The notes under the pieces are model-generated. The model had not been told where the DNA came from and did no database searches. It saw only the letters and a list, made by a program, of their open reading frames with translations. This document shows positions 8,510 through 19,161 of a stretch of DNA of 64,000 nt, in pieces (the stretch's first letter is position 1; every line of letters begins with the position of its first letter). The DNA comes from Chitinophaga pinensis (GTDB lineage Bacteria > Bacteroidota > Bacteroidia > Chitinophagales > Chitinophagaceae). Position numbers and translations under genes: made by a program. The stretch lies in assembly GCA_945878115.1 (NCBI GenBank), contig CAMDVD010000006.1, forward strand, positions 1 to 64,000, in the 5' to 3' direction.

Positions 8510-9019
8510 TTGTATAGGAATAAAAAAATATTATCTTTTTCACTACTCGGGTTATTTATCTTGATGCACATTGCGTCTGTTTTGTGCAACCTTCAAATTC
8601 AATATCATAAATTTTCTGTCCTAAAAAATATATCCACCTCAAACCATTTGCAAAGTATTTCATTGACTAATAAGCAATGGACTGATTTGGATAAAATAGG
8701 CAATCATGAAATACTCATTCATGGTAAATTATTTGATATTCATTCCATTCATCAAAATGCAAATGATGTAGTACTTCTGGGACAATATGATGAACAGGAA
8801 GATAAATTAATAGAGAATGCGAAATTAGCAGACAAAAAAAATGATGTGCAAAAAAATGAAACTACACCCTATTTTTTTTGGGTAGTATTCGCCAATAAGC
8901 CTGTTGAGTATACCTTTGAACAAACAATAGGTATCTTCAACAAAATAAAGACGAACAACGCATGTAGCATTCATTCCGGTTATTTGCAATTAGACTCACC
9001 GCCTCCACAATTAGCCTAG
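8510..9019 (+). CDS. Small membrane-anchored or secreted protein upstream of TonB receptor
   Basis: 169 residues from a TTG start; an exact -7 element 28 nt upstream supports it. An in-frame ATG only occurs inside the hydrophobic segment. Residues 5-27 are hydrophobic (ILSFSLLGLFILMHIASVLC), either an uncleaved anchor or a signal peptide. The rest has several histidines (HEILIHGKLFDIHSIH) and a weakly conserved pattern, HGKLFDI followed by a D-E-Q-E-D-K-L stretch, which I associate with small proteins found next to metal or heme TonB receptors in Bacteroidota. That association is memory-based and not proven here. The gene ends 240 bases before the receptor. A role in metal or heme acquisition is inference from position and histidine content. 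Confidence 0.6.
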   Translation: MYRNKKILSFSLLGLFILMHIASVLCNLQIQYHKFSVLKNISTSNHLQSISLTNKQWTDLDKIGNHEILIHGKLFDIHSIHQNANDVVLLGQYDEQEDKLIENAKLADKKNDVQKNETTPYFFWVVFANKPVEYTFEQTIGIFNKIKTNNACSIHSGYLQLDSPPPQLA

Positions 9020-9259
9020 TTTATTTATTAACTTAGAAGTATATATAGAAAGGCAATTCTATCCTTGAGATGAAACAATAGTTTCCTCATTGCAGCTTAG
9101 CATTTAAAAAATAAATGGATAGTCCTTCATGGACCTATGCTGTAATTATTTCCTATCCTTCATGCACAATAGAATCCTCTATTTCTTCTATTCATTTTCC
9201 TTCGAATTAATTCAAATTTTACAACCACATACAACATGTATAATTTAAAAAACTAACAA

Positions 9260-11476
9260 ATGAAAAAACTAATATTCACCATATCCTCCATATTTATACT
9301 TACAAACACATACGCACAAACACAAGAACAAAAAGATTCTATCAAAAATGTTTCGCTACATGAGGTCGTTATTTCTGCTTATAAATTTGTAGAAAAAAAG
9401 AAAAATACCGTTCAAAAAATAGATATTATATCTTCCAAGGAATTACAAAGCATGAATGCACAAAGCACTGCTGATGCATTAATCAATACTGGTCAAATAT
9501 TTGTTCAAAAAAGTCAACAAGGTGGTGGAAGCCCTGTATTACGTGGCTTTGAAGCAAGTCGCATTCAACTCAATATTGATGGAATTCGCATGAACAATGC
9601 TATTTATAGAGCAGGCCATTTACAAAATATCATTACAGTAGATAACAATATGCTTGATCGTATGGAAGTAATGTATGGCCCAGCTTCAACCATACATGGT
9701 AGTGATGCGTTGGGTGGTGTTATTTTATTAAAAACAAAAGATCCTAAATTAGCTAGAACTTCAAAATATGAAGTAACAGGTGCTAATGCTTTGGTTCGCT
9801 ATTCAACAGCCAACCAAGAAAAAACAGCAGGTGTTGGCATTACATTTGGCAATAATCAATTTGCATCCTTAACCAATCTAACTTTTTCTCAATTCGAAGA
9901 TTTAGTACAAGGAAAAAACGGTGTAGATTCTATCATGGATTTTTGGAAAAAGAAATTTATTGTACAACACATTAATGGTGTTGATACCATGATTCGTAAT
10001 TCTGATCCGTATAAACAAGTAGCTACAGGCTACAAACAAATGGATTTATTACAAAAGTTTACCATCATGCAAAATAAAAATATCAAGCATGGTTTTAATT
10101 TTCAATTGTCCACTTCTAGTGATGTACCTCGTTATGATAGACTAACGGAAACCAGCGGTGGCATTGCTAAAAATGCAGAATGGTATTATGGTCCGCAAAA
10201 CAGAACCTTAGCTGCTTACTCCTTAGATGTTGTAAAAATGAAAGGCTTCTTCAATGACCTAACTGGTACATTGAGCCATCAATATATCGAGGAAAGTCGC
10301 CATAACCGAGGCTATAAAAAATCTGCGACTAATCACCGTATGGAACATGTAAATGTATTGGGTTATAATTTAGCCTTACGCCATAAAGATGATAGGAATG
10401 AAATCACAATTGGAACAGATGCGCAATTCAATATGTTGAAATCTACTGCGAACAAAACAGATATCCATACTGGCGCAGAAACAAAAATTGATACACGATA
10501 TCCGGATGGAAAAAATAATATGAATTTATTTGGTTTCTTCTTTCAACACACGTTAAAATTAGATGAAGATAGAGTGGTTATCAATGATGGCGTTCGTTTC
10601 AATTATACTTCTTTGCATTCTACATTGGTAGATACTGCGATTCAATTCAAATTACCTATTACTGATTTGCAACAAAAAAATAAATCGCTAACTGCAAACT
10701 TAGGTGTTGCTTATATGCCTGATGACAATTTACGTTTAACGGCTAATTTTTCTAGTGGATTCCGTTCTCCTAATTTCGATGATATGACTAAAATTTTTGA
10801 ATCCATAAGTGGCCAAAGTATTATCGTTCCGAATGTAGATTTGAAACCAGAATATACCAACAATTTCGAAGCTGGTATTCACTATAATGATGGTGTAGTG
10901 GACATTGATGCTTATGGATTTTATACAAACTATACGAATGCCATTGTAACAGATGCATTTACGTATAATGGTAAAGATTCCTTACTATATGATGGTGCTA
11001 TGACCAAAGTGTATGCAAGCCAAAACAAAGCAAAAGCATTTATTTATGGCGGTGGTGTACAAGCTATTTACAGACCAATGTTACATTTTTCTATCTATGC
11101 TAGTACCAACTATACTTACGGAAGATTCAATAATGACACCGTTCTTATGCCTTTAGATCATGTACCACCTATCACAGGTCGTATTGGTATTAAATACGAA
11201 ACTACAAGATGGATGACGGAATTATACAGTTTGTATAATGGCAAAAAACGTTTGTTTGATTACAATCCAAATGGAGAAGATAATATTCAGTACAGCACAC
11301 CGCTTGGAACACCAAGTTGGTATACTATTAATTTTAAAACAGCTGTGAATGTTTCTGATAATGTGAAAGTACAAGCTGGCGTTGAAAATATTTTAGATAA
11401 AAACTATCGCTATTTTGCTTCTGGGATGAGTGCTCCAGGACGTAATTTTGTACTAGCTGTTCGTTACAATTATTAA
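9260..11476 (+). CDS. TonB-dependent outer-membrane receptor, heme/hemoglobin type
   Basis: 738 residues, a typical size. Signal peptide at residues 1-19, then a plug domain (about 40-170) and a 22-strand barrel ending in an aromatic residue (RNFVLAVRYNY). The plug carries SPVLRGFEASRIQLNIDGIR and NNAIYRAGHLQN, the pattern of the hemoglobin/heme receptor group (HmuR/HutA-like). It takes up a bulky ligand through the outer membrane using TonB energy. It lacks the N-terminal CarboxypepD_reg domain found in SusC-type receptors. The TonB-box region may be near SLHEVVISAY. The small upstream gene may work with it. No heme-processing or ABC genes follow in the window, so the heme assignment is family-level only. 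Confidence 0.85.
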   Translation: MKKLIFTISSIFILTNTYAQTQEQKDSIKNVSLHEVVISAYKFVEKKKNTVQKIDIISSKELQSMNAQSTADALINTGQIFVQKSQQGGGSPVLRGFEASRIQLNIDGIRMNNAIYRAGHLQNIITVDNNMLDRMEVMYGPASTIHGSDALGGVILLKTKDPKLARTSKYEVTGANALVRYSTANQEKTAGVGITFGNNQFASLTNLTFSQFEDLVQGKNGVDSIMDFWKKKFIVQHINGVDTMIRNSDPYKQVATGYKQMDLLQKFTIMQNKNIKHGFNFQLSTSSDVPRYDRLTETSGGIAKNAEWYYGPQNRTLAAYSLDVVKMKGFFNDLTGTLSHQYIEESRHNRGYKKSATNHRMEHVNVLGYNLALRHKDDRNEITIGTDAQFNMLKSTANKTDIHTGAETKIDTRYPDGKNNMNLFGFFFQHTLKLDEDRVVINDGVRFNYTSLHSTLVDTAIQFKLPITDLQQKNKSLTANLGVAYMPDDNLRLTANFSSGFRSPNFDDMTKIFESISGQSIIVPNVDLKPEYTNNFEAGIHYNDGVVDIDAYGFYTNYTNAIVTDAFTYNGKDSLLYDGAMTKVYASQNKAKAFIYGGGVQAIYRPMLHFSIYASTNYTYGRFNNDTVLMPLDHVPPITGRIGIKYETTRWMTELYSLYNGKKRLFDYNPNGEDNIQYSTPLGTPSWYTINFKTAVNVSDNVKVQAGVENILDKNYRYFASGMSAPGRNFVLAVRYNY

Positions 11477-11496
11477 TACTTTTTTGTTGTTTATTT

Positions 11497-11532
11497 AAAA
11501 AGGCTCTTTGCGCAAGCAAGGGGCTTTTTTTT
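11497..11532 (+). terminator. Possible intrinsic terminator after TonB receptor
   Basis: AAAAAGGCTCTTTGC and GCAAGGGGCTTTTTTTT can form an imperfect stem followed by a T run, 20 bases after the stop codon. Confidence 0.5.
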
Positions 11533-12077
11533 GTTTGAGGGGTTTGATAACAACAGCATAGAAAGTTTACTCTTCATTGTATACGGAACCGATGTTTACA
11601 AAATAGTAAATAAAGACACGGGCTTGCATACACTCAAACTCATGCACTAAGTTTCCAGCGATTGATGTTACTTTCTATTCTTTGAAACTAGGTGGGAAGT
11701 GAATTTTTATTTGCATTGATTATTACTTTTAAAGAATTTGACTTTTACTTTGATTACATTACTTGAGAATAATTTGCTTGTATGCAATGGGGTAATTTGT
11801 TAAGTACAATTATATGGTTTCTATTATTTGAATGAAGATAAAATACTAGAATAGATTAATAATACAGGATGACGATTTAATATCTTGGTTGCATTATTTT
11901 TTATTCTATACCTTTATTCAATAATTGAAAAAATTGTTTTATTAAAAAACAAATTGACAATTGAAAAGTGTTACAATTTTATTAATAGAAGTTTAGGCGA
12001 AAGACGAAAGAGTTAGAATTGAAAAAATGGACTTATTGGTATTAAATTATTTTTATTAACTATAAAAAAATCACACC
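11533..12077. other. Gene-free AT-rich gap
   Basis: About 545 bases without a supportable gene. A short frame open to a TAA at 11648-11650 could be a coding remnant but matches no family I recognise. No repeat or RNA structure stands out. Confidence 0.5.
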
Positions 12078-15000
12078 ATGAAAAAATTATTTATTCTTTG
12101 CAGTTTGCTATTTAGCACAGAAGCTATATTAGCTCAATTTTTGCCACAAGATAGTACACTAAGTTTGACCAATCCCGGTTATGCGTACTTACGTTATTTA
12201 AAATATTATGCCGACCAAGCAGATGGAAAACCAGAATCCAGTATGGAAAAAGAAATGCAAAGAGAGTTTGAATTTTGGCAATATCGACTTCCTCAAGGAG
12301 AAGGGGTATTAGATCCTTTTTATCAATATGCCAAAGCCTTAAAAACAGCTGGAGCAACAGGCAATAATTGCATACCTGCCGCAGGAGATTTTAATGGAAA
12401 TTGGCGATTTATTGGACCAAAAACTGAAGCACAAACAGCAGGAGAAGTATTTGCAATAAGTGTAGACCCAAATAATCCTGCCAATATTGCAATTGGAGTA
12501 TCTGACGGGGGATTATGGACAACCACAACTGCAACTACAACAACGGGAGGTACTTGGAATTGTGTGAGTGATAATTTTTTAAACAATGGAAGCATTGGTA
12601 TAAAATCAATTGCTCGTAGCCCATTTGGAAATAAAGATGAATTGTATGCGGTTACTGATATTTCAACATCGGGTAATCGAGGGGGAGTTACATGGGGTTA
12701 TGGTCAAGGCATTTGGAAGAGTGTAGATAATGGAGTATCATGGACTTTAGAATCAGGAGGTATTGCTAATGATTTTACATCTGGTACTTCGATAGAATTT
12801 TGTCCATTTAAAGTAAATGGAGGTACTGATGAAATGATTATTATAACTGACGGAGAAAAGGTATATCAAAAAATCGGTGGAAGTGCATGGACAAATATTA
12901 CACCAACTGCCGCTATTCCTGAATACCACCGCCCATTTCGAGACATAACCTTTGGACCAAATGGAAAAATATATTTAAGTACAGATTTAAATTGGGTAAA
13001 TAATGGCACCTTACAACTCTTGCCGAATGTATATGAATTAAATTATAATAATTTGGGCATTGTAACAGCATGGAGTATATTAATTGATGGTACTAATTTT
13101 GGGAATCAATTTTTATTTACTTCAACACCTGGTCAGCCGCTTTCTATTGATTACCATGATGTTGCTATATGTTTTGAAACTGCATATGCTGGTAATGGTC
13201 AACTTTATGTGATTTGTGCCGCAATGAATGGCAATTCAATTCCACCAATCCCTCCTTTTGGAGGCCCTGACCCATTAGTTAACTACCAAAATTTACCCGA
13301 AGAAGGTCATTATTGCCTAATGAAGTATGATATAAATAATCTAAACTGGAATTTGGAATATTCAATTCCTTGGGTTTGGCAACAGACTAGACATACAATG
13401 AGCATAGAAGTAAGTCCAATTAGCCCGAATGTCATTTATTTGGGTTCAGAGCAACCTAGTAGATTGGTAAAAAATTCATCTGGAAATTGGACAAGGACGT
13501 TCTTAGCAACATATGGATCTTCTGTTTATCATGCGGACACAAGGATAATTAAAATTTACCACTCAGAAAACACACCCAACAACCCTGGAAGTAATGATAT
13601 AGTTTATTGGGGAAATGATGGAGGAATAAGTAAATCTATAGGCAATACAATGTATAATTTTAATGGAATAGGTTTTAATACCAATGAAATTAATGACGTA
13701 GATGTTTCTGAAACAGGGAACTTAAGAATTGCAGCTGCTATGCACAATCATTTTTTTAATACAACCAATACCCCACTTTGGCAAAACCCGGGTGTAGGTG
13801 ATGGCTATAATTCAATTTATGACAAAAGATTTGGGACTTCATTAGGTCAAAAGGTATTATTTCACGAAGAGGATTGGGATGTTTATGGACAAAATGCAAA
13901 TGGAAATACAGGTACTTACCCAGGTCCAGTTTTTAATCCACCATATTTTACTAACACAATAGATACTAAACGTGCGGGGTATTTCCCTCGAGGGTTTAAT
14001 GACGATTTAATGTATATCGGCAATCGTAATTTATTTGAATCGCACTCCAATGATTATACGTGGGATAAGATTTCTGTTGGAGGGTATCTAAATAATGATG
14101 GGAAAATTAAAGAAATTTGTAAAGCTATTGTAATACCACAAAAAAACCCAGAGCGGAAATATTATGCTTTAAAATCGTGGCATGATAAAGGATATGATAA
14201 AACAGTATTTGTGTACAAAAACTTTACTTTAAAATGGGTTGACATTACACCTAGTGTAGTTTATACGGATAAATTTACAGTAACTGATATGGTTGGAGAT
14301 AGTAAGGATGAAAAGAGAGTATTTATTAGTTTAGGTTTTGTAAAATGGAATAACCCAGGTATGGATAGAGTAATTGTAAGTAGTGATGAAGGGAGTACTT
14401 GGAGTACTAATACGAATAATAATATGAGTAGTGGGCTTACTGAGCTACCTGTTACAAAATTAGTTTATCAAGAAGGTAGTGATGATATCATCTATGCAGG
14501 TACAGATGCAGGTGTGTATAGATGGGACAAACCACAACAATGTTGGGTAAAATTTAATGGCGGTATAGACCCCAATATTAAAATGCCAAATATGCTTATC
14601 ACCGATTTGAAAATTGATTATTGTAAAGGAACTTTGGTTGCAAGTAGTTTTGGTCGTGGTATCTGGGAAACAGAATTGTATAATCCGAATGTGATTCCAC
14701 CTGTGACTGAGACAATATCTGTAAATACAACATGGGGCACACTTACAGGTACTACAACGGATAAACATATTAAAGGTAGCATTCTCATTCAATCTGGTGC
14801 AACACTTACCATTGAAGGTATAACCCCTAACGCAAATTTGCCACTTCAAACCTCAACAAATATTTATATGCCTAAATACGGTACTATATATGTAGAGCAA
14901 GGAGCTCGCTTAGAGGTAAGAAACTCCACCATAACGAATGATTGTGCCATGTGGTATGGAATCCAAGCTTTTGGAAATAGTTTGGCAAAACAAGATATGG

Positions 15001-17351
15001 TAACACAATCTACTGGCTTAGATCCAAATCATGGAGAAGTGATTTTACTAAAAGCTATCATTAGCAATGCCGAAGAAGCGTTTAGTAATGGAGGCGGTCC
15101 AGGTCCATTTAATAATGGTACGAATAATACTGGAGGTATAATACAAGCAAGCGGAAGTACTTTTATTAATAATTGGAGATCGGCAGCATTTGGCAAATAT
15201 TCAAATGTAGGATTGCCTCTATTTATTTTACAAAAGGATTTGTCCTATTTCAATGATTGTTTGTTCACCCAAAATGATGATTCAAAACAAGGGTTTTATT
15301 GTCACATTTCTATGTGGGGAGTACGCGGCATATTACTCTTAAATAATCAATTCGAAAACCTGCGTAACTTAGAAACAAGCCATGAAAGGGCATTATACAC
15401 AATAGACGCAACCTATGATTTGATAGGAGGCACTCCGAGTAAATCTAAAGTAGATGGATTTTATACAGGCGTAGAGTCTGTAGATTTTTCTTGGGTAAAA
15501 AATGTAGACCTTTATCCAATTACCATTTCACATACACTATTTGATAAAAATGAAATCGGATTATCTATGGGTAGTATAGAAAATCCAATCATTAATGATA
15601 ATACATTTACTATTGGGTTGAAACAAACCCCAGTTCCTAGTCTTCCATCTTGGAGCTATTTTTCTTTAGGTACTAAATTAGTAAATACAAGTAATTTTTC
15701 TTATTGCGGTAATACGCATACTTATTTGTCAAGCCCTTATCAAAATACAGTATTTCAATATACTGCTGGAACGGAAATACAAAATGCAGGAGCAAATAAT
15801 GTAGTAGTAAAAAATAATTCGTATCACAATTTGCTCATTGGTAATGATTGTGATTATAAGAATGCGGATCCTTCAGGAGCTATCGGAATTACGTATAGAT
15901 ACAATACCAATACTGGTAATAAGCGGTATGATTTTATTTTTCAAGCAAATGCAGAAATCAAAGAAAATCAAAGTGACGGCGGTGGAAATGCAACTGAAAA
16001 TATTTTTTCACAAACAACTGGTGTAGTAAATTGGGATCATAATAATGGTAACCACAATGCGGTTACATACAGATATGAAAACGTAATAAATCAAACGCCA
16101 AATGCAGCTAGTAGTACTTTTACTAAACAAGTTGCTAATCCAGCAAATGCAACAGCTTGCATCTATGCAAAAGTGGGGCTGTCCAAAAATGATGCATTTC
16201 AATTGAGTGATTTAACTGGTTTGAAATCAAATTATGATTTAGCAGAATTAGAGTACAATAATTACAAGGAGATTTATGATCAATTAATAGATGCTGGTAA
16301 TACCCAAGGAACTTTAGAGGATATAGAAAATAATGTCCTTTCTGAAGCGATGCAAATAAGAACACTTATGCTATCTCGTTCACCATATGTTTCTGAAGAA
16401 GTGCTTCGCGCATTAGTTGATGAAAATTCATTACCTCCTGCCATATTATTAGAAATATTAGCAGCAAATCCTGACGCAACAAGAAACGAAGATTTTATTG
16501 AATATATTCAATTTGGTTGCCCAAATCCATTGCCAACCTACATGATTAATATTATTAAAGCAACATGGGATGGCACAACAATTAGAACAGTTTTAGAAAA
16601 TAATATAGGGGATGCCCATGAAAAAATGTCTGACAGTAGAAATGAAATTTTAATGCTTTACGCCGTTGAACCTTCCATCTATAATGACGACAGTATTATG
16701 GTTTGGATGAATAAAGTGAAGACATTAAGAAATCAATATAGCGTAGTAGAACACTTACTGAATAATAAAGAATATGAAAATGCAGAAGAGCTTTTAAGTA
16801 CTTTTCAAACTACATATAAAATGAATGAATTTGAAAAAGCTGAGTATGATGCATACATAGAATTATATAATTTCAAAAAGGGTCTATTAGAAAATGATAT
16901 TGAAATCAATGCATTGGATTCAATACGACTTGGGCAATTGAAAGTGATAGCCGATAATACACATTTTAGTTTTGCTCGCGATATGGCAAGAAATGCTTTA
17001 TGTTTCTTTTATCATATTTGCTATCCTGATTTAGTGAGGACATTACCTGAAGAAACATCCAATAAAACACATCCTACATTATCTAAAGTGGAAGATAAAA
17101 AAGAGGTTACCGTTTATCCTAATCCTGCTAAAGACTATGTAGTATTTTATTATAATTTGTTGCATGGCAATGCTGCATCTAAATTAATTGTCACAGATAT
17201 GTTGGGTAAATTGAAGTACAAAATAGATATTACCGGTACACAGAGTCAACATATTTGGGATACAAGAAATTATGTTAACGGAAACTATATTTATACCCTT
17301 ACCACAACAAACGGCAAGAAGTATACCGGAAAGCTGAGTATCATTAAATAA
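12078..17351 (+). CDS. Large T9SS cargo: sialidase/VPS10-like propeller plus beta-helix
   Basis: 1757 residues. Signal peptide (1-19). Residues about 105-880 are a beta-propeller-like region of the sialidase/VPS10 type, with blades such as ISVDPNNPANIAIGVSDGG and Asp-box-like SVDNGVSWTLE and SSDEGSTWS. Residues about 900-1330 look like a right-handed parallel beta-helix (GTIYVEQGARLEVRNSTI, then many N- and G-rich turns). A helical stretch spans 1370-1660. The last 80 residues are a T9SS type A sorting domain: VTVYPNPAKDYVVF, then the VNGNYIYTLTT strand and GKLSIIK. I infer a cell-surface or secreted protein that is cleaved and anchored by the T9SS. No catalytic residues can be named. The N-terminal layout is paralogous to the protein at 55429-58272. 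Another cargo gene follows after 38 bases. Confidence 0.85.
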   Translation: MKKLFILCSLLFSTEAILAQFLPQDSTLSLTNPGYAYLRYLKYYADQADGKPESSMEKEMQREFEFWQYRLPQGEGVLDPFYQYAKALKTAGATGNNCIPAAGDFNGNWRFIGPKTEAQTAGEVFAISVDPNNPANIAIGVSDGGLWTTTTATTTTGGTWNCVSDNFLNNGSIGIKSIARSPFGNKDELYAVTDISTSGNRGGVTWGYGQGIWKSVDNGVSWTLESGGIANDFTSGTSIEFCPFKVNGGTDEMIIITDGEKVYQKIGGSAWTNITPTAAIPEYHRPFRDITFGPNGKIYLSTDLNWVNNGTLQLLPNVYELNYNNLGIVTAWSILIDGTNFGNQFLFTSTPGQPLSIDYHDVAICFETAYAGNGQLYVICAAMNGNSIPPIPPFGGPDPLVNYQNLPEEGHYCLMKYDINNLNWNLEYSIPWVWQQTRHTMSIEVSPISPNVIYLGSEQPSRLVKNSSGNWTRTFLATYGSSVYHADTRIIKIYHSENTPNNPGSNDIVYWGNDGGISKSIGNTMYNFNGIGFNTNEINDVDVSETGNLRIAAAMHNHFFNTTNTPLWQNPGVGDGYNSIYDKRFGTSLGQKVLFHEEDWDVYGQNANGNTGTYPGPVFNPPYFTNTIDTKRAGYFPRGFNDDLMYIGNRNLFESHSNDYTWDKISVGGYLNNDGKIKEICKAIVIPQKNPERKYYALKSWHDKGYDKTVFVYKNFTLKWVDITPSVVYTDKFTVTDMVGDSKDEKRVFISLGFVKWNNPGMDRVIVSSDEGSTWSTNTNNNMSSGLTELPVTKLVYQEGSDDIIYAGTDAGVYRWDKPQQCWVKFNGGIDPNIKMPNMLITDLKIDYCKGTLVASSFGRGIWETELYNPNVIPPVTETISVNTTWGTLTGTTTDKHIKGSILIQSGATLTIEGITPNANLPLQTSTNIYMPKYGTIYVEQGARLEVRNSTITNDCAMWYGIQAFGNSLAKQDMVTQSTGLDPNHGEVILLKAIISNAEEAFSNGGGPGPFNNGTNNTGGIIQASGSTFINNWRSAAFGKYSNVGLPLFILQKDLSYFNDCLFTQNDDSKQGFYCHISMWGVRGILLLNNQFENLRNLETSHERALYTIDATYDLIGGTPSKSKVDGFYTGVESVDFSWVKNVDLYPITISHTLFDKNEIGLSMGSIENPIINDNTFTIGLKQTPVPSLPSWSYFSLGTKLVNTSNFSYCGNTHTYLSSPYQNTVFQYTAGTEIQNAGANNVVVKNNSYHNLLIGNDCDYKNADPSGAIGITYRYNTNTGNKRYDFIFQANAEIKENQSDGGGNATENIFSQTTGVVNWDHNNGNHNAVTYRYENVINQTPNAASSTFTKQVANPANATACIYAKVGLSKNDAFQLSDLTGLKSNYDLAELEYNNYKEIYDQLIDAGNTQGTLEDIENNVLSEAMQIRTLMLSRSPYVSEEVLRALVDENSLPPAILLEILAANPDATRNEDFIEYIQFGCPNPLPTYMINIIKATWDGTTIRTVLENNIGDAHEKMSDSRNEILMLYAVEPSIYNDDSIMVWMNKVKTLRNQYSVVEHLLNNKEYENAEELLSTFQTTYKMNEFEKAEYDAYIELYNFKKGLLENDIEINALDSIRLGQLKVIADNTHFSFARDMARNALCFFYHICYPDLVRTLPEETSNKTHPTLSKVEDKKEVTVYPNPAKDYVVFYYNLLHGNAASKLIVTDMLGKLKYKIDITGTQSQHIWDTRNYVNGNYIYTLTTTNGKKYTGKLSIIK

Positions 17352-17389
17352 AAAATTGAATTATCTATTTATCATTTAAAAACCTTTTT

Positions 17390-19033
17390 ATGAACAAAAA
17401 TATATTATGCCTATTGTTATTTTTTACAAGCAGTCTATTGCATGCACAACCTAATATTACACGCAGCATTTATTTTAAAGAAAAAAAATGTTTGGGATAT
17501 GAGAATTATATGATTAGGGCTCTGCAACATAGTGGAGGTAGTATATTTGGGGTATCGGTATTTTCAAAAACCACTACCAATGCGGATTCAAGATTATATA
17601 AATTAAATGCACAATTGGATACAGTGTGGCGAATAAATTATGGTGGTAGTAATGACGATGATTTAAGATTTATTCATGAATTACCTAATGGGCATTTATT
17701 ATTATCAGGTAAAACCCAAAGTAAAGATGGCGATGTACCCTATGGTCATACTTATTCTGCAGGAGAAATTTGGTTATTGGAAGTAGATACCATGGGAATA
17801 ATTATTAAAGGCAGAACTTTTGGCGGTAGTAATGGTAGCGATTTAGCAAATACTATAATAAGTAGCGATGGCATGATATATATGTGTGGGAGCACCATAG
17901 CCAATGATTATGATTTTGCCCATGTCAATTTTGGTACATTTGATAGTGATGCTTGGATTGTTAAATTAGATACAGCATTTAATTTGATATGGGTAAAAGT
18001 ATATACTGGAAATAGCAATGAAGGTGCTGATGACATACAAGAAGTCAGTTCCAATCGGCTTGTAGTTGGTATTACTACAGAAGCTACGAATATAGAAATG
18101 GCAGGTTCACAGGCAAAAGGGCAGACTGATTTATTGGCTATATTTATAGACACTAGTAGCAATGAAATATGGAAAAAAAGATATGGCGGAAAGGGGCGAG
18201 ATGGAGGAAACTATATATGTATAGATACGCTTAGTAAATATATATATATGGTTGCTACAAGCGGTTCTGGTGATGGGGATATTACATACCATACAAACAC
18301 ATGGAGCAATTTACCTTTTGATACAATAAATTATAATAACGATGTTTGGATTTTGAAAATAGATACTTTGGGGACTATATTGGGTTCTAAAGTATATGGA
18401 AGTATAGCTGGTCCAAATGATGATACAATTCCGTTTGATGCCCAATTGTATGAAGGTAATATATGGGTAGCTTCTTGGGTACAAGGTGGCGATGGGGATT
18501 GCGATTCCAATAATGACGGATCATTAATGAATTCATGGATAGCAATAATTGATACTGGCAATGTAAATTTAATTGGAAAATATACTATTGCTGGTAATTA
18601 TGCTGATTACTTGATGGATTTTTTTTATATAGATAATGTATTAACGGCCTTAGGAATTTCAACTAAGGATGTCGTTGCCTTTCAAGGGTTGAATACTTTT
18701 AGTTGTGATACTACCATGGATTTTGGTTTTATTTTAAAATTGGGAGATGCACCATTAGGGATAAATGATATAACAAAAAGTAACCATGCAGAAATATTTT
18801 CACTTTATCCCAATCCATCGGATAGTAAAGTGAATATACAATTGAATGAACTATATAAAACGGAAAAATATACATTGAGTATTTATACTCTTGATGGCAA
18901 AAAAATATTTCGGAAAAAAGGAAATGCAGAAACCGAAAGTATCGATTGTAGTACTTGGGCAAAAGGAACTTATTATGTAACTATGGAATTAAAAAATGGA
19001 CTCAAACAAACGAAGCAATTTGAAAAGCAATAA
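17390..19033 (+). CDS. T9SS cargo with SBBP-like propeller repeats
   Basis: 547 residues with a signal peptide (residues 1-19). The body consists of repeated blades with the pattern WRINYGGSNDDD...LPNGHLLLSGKTQSKDGD and WKKRYGGKGRDGGN, each ending in a phrase such as WLLEVDTMG or WILKIDTLG. These resemble SBBP-type beta-propeller repeats common in exported Bacteroidota proteins. The C-terminal 80 residues form a type A sorting domain: FSLYPNPSDSKVNIQL, LSIYTLDGKKIF and WAKGTYYVTMELKNG. No enzyme motif is visible. It starts 38 bases after the 1757-residue cargo gene in the same direction, so the pair may be co-transcribed. The gene ends at a strong hairpin shared with the convergent gene. Confidence 0.82.
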   Translation: MNKNILCLLLFFTSSLLHAQPNITRSIYFKEKKCLGYENYMIRALQHSGGSIFGVSVFSKTTTNADSRLYKLNAQLDTVWRINYGGSNDDDLRFIHELPNGHLLLSGKTQSKDGDVPYGHTYSAGEIWLLEVDTMGIIIKGRTFGGSNGSDLANTIISSDGMIYMCGSTIANDYDFAHVNFGTFDSDAWIVKLDTAFNLIWVKVYTGNSNEGADDIQEVSSNRLVVGITTEATNIEMAGSQAKGQTDLLAIFIDTSSNEIWKKRYGGKGRDGGNYICIDTLSKYIYMVATSGSGDGDITYHTNTWSNLPFDTINYNNDVWILKIDTLGTILGSKVYGSIAGPNDDTIPFDAQLYEGNIWVASWVQGGDGDCDSNNDGSLMNSWIAIIDTGNVNLIGKYTIAGNYADYLMDFFYIDNVLTALGISTKDVVAFQGLNTFSCDTTMDFGFILKLGDAPLGINDITKSNHAEIFSLYPNPSDSKVNIQLNELYKTEKYTLSIYTLDGKKIFRKKGNAETESIDCSTWAKGTYYVTMELKNGLKQTKQFEKQ

Positions 19034-19038
19034 ATATT

Positions 19039-19078
19039 GCCACGAACGCACTAATGTTTTTATTCGTGCATTCGTGGC
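19039..19078. terminator. Hairpin between convergent genes
   Basis: GCCACGAACGCACTAAT (19039-19055) pairs with ATTCGTGCATTCGTGGC (19062-19078) apart from two mismatches, around a GTTTTT loop. It lies between a plus and a minus gene and may terminate both. The sequence also resembles a dispersed GCCACGAAT.../ATTCGTGGC repeat seen in many genomes. Confidence 0.6.
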
Positions 19079-19161
19079 TATGTAACTCGGATATTCAGCT
19101 GTTCAACTTTCACACAATAAAGCGAACCTTCATTAAAAAAATTTATGAGCTATCCTTACAC

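Noticed and set aside
9020-9259. Regulatory RNA or riboswitch before the TonB receptor
   Set aside because: Only short imperfect stems (such as GGATAG/CTATCC) are present; no known riboswitch core is visible.
11531-11650. 40-codon open frame after the TonB receptor
   Set aside because: It starts within the terminator T run and matches no family; too weak to call as gene or remnant.
14460-14849. 129-codon minus-strand frame inside the large T9SS gene
   Set aside because: It lies wholly inside the coding frame of a continuous protein on the plus strand and has cysteine-rich random composition.
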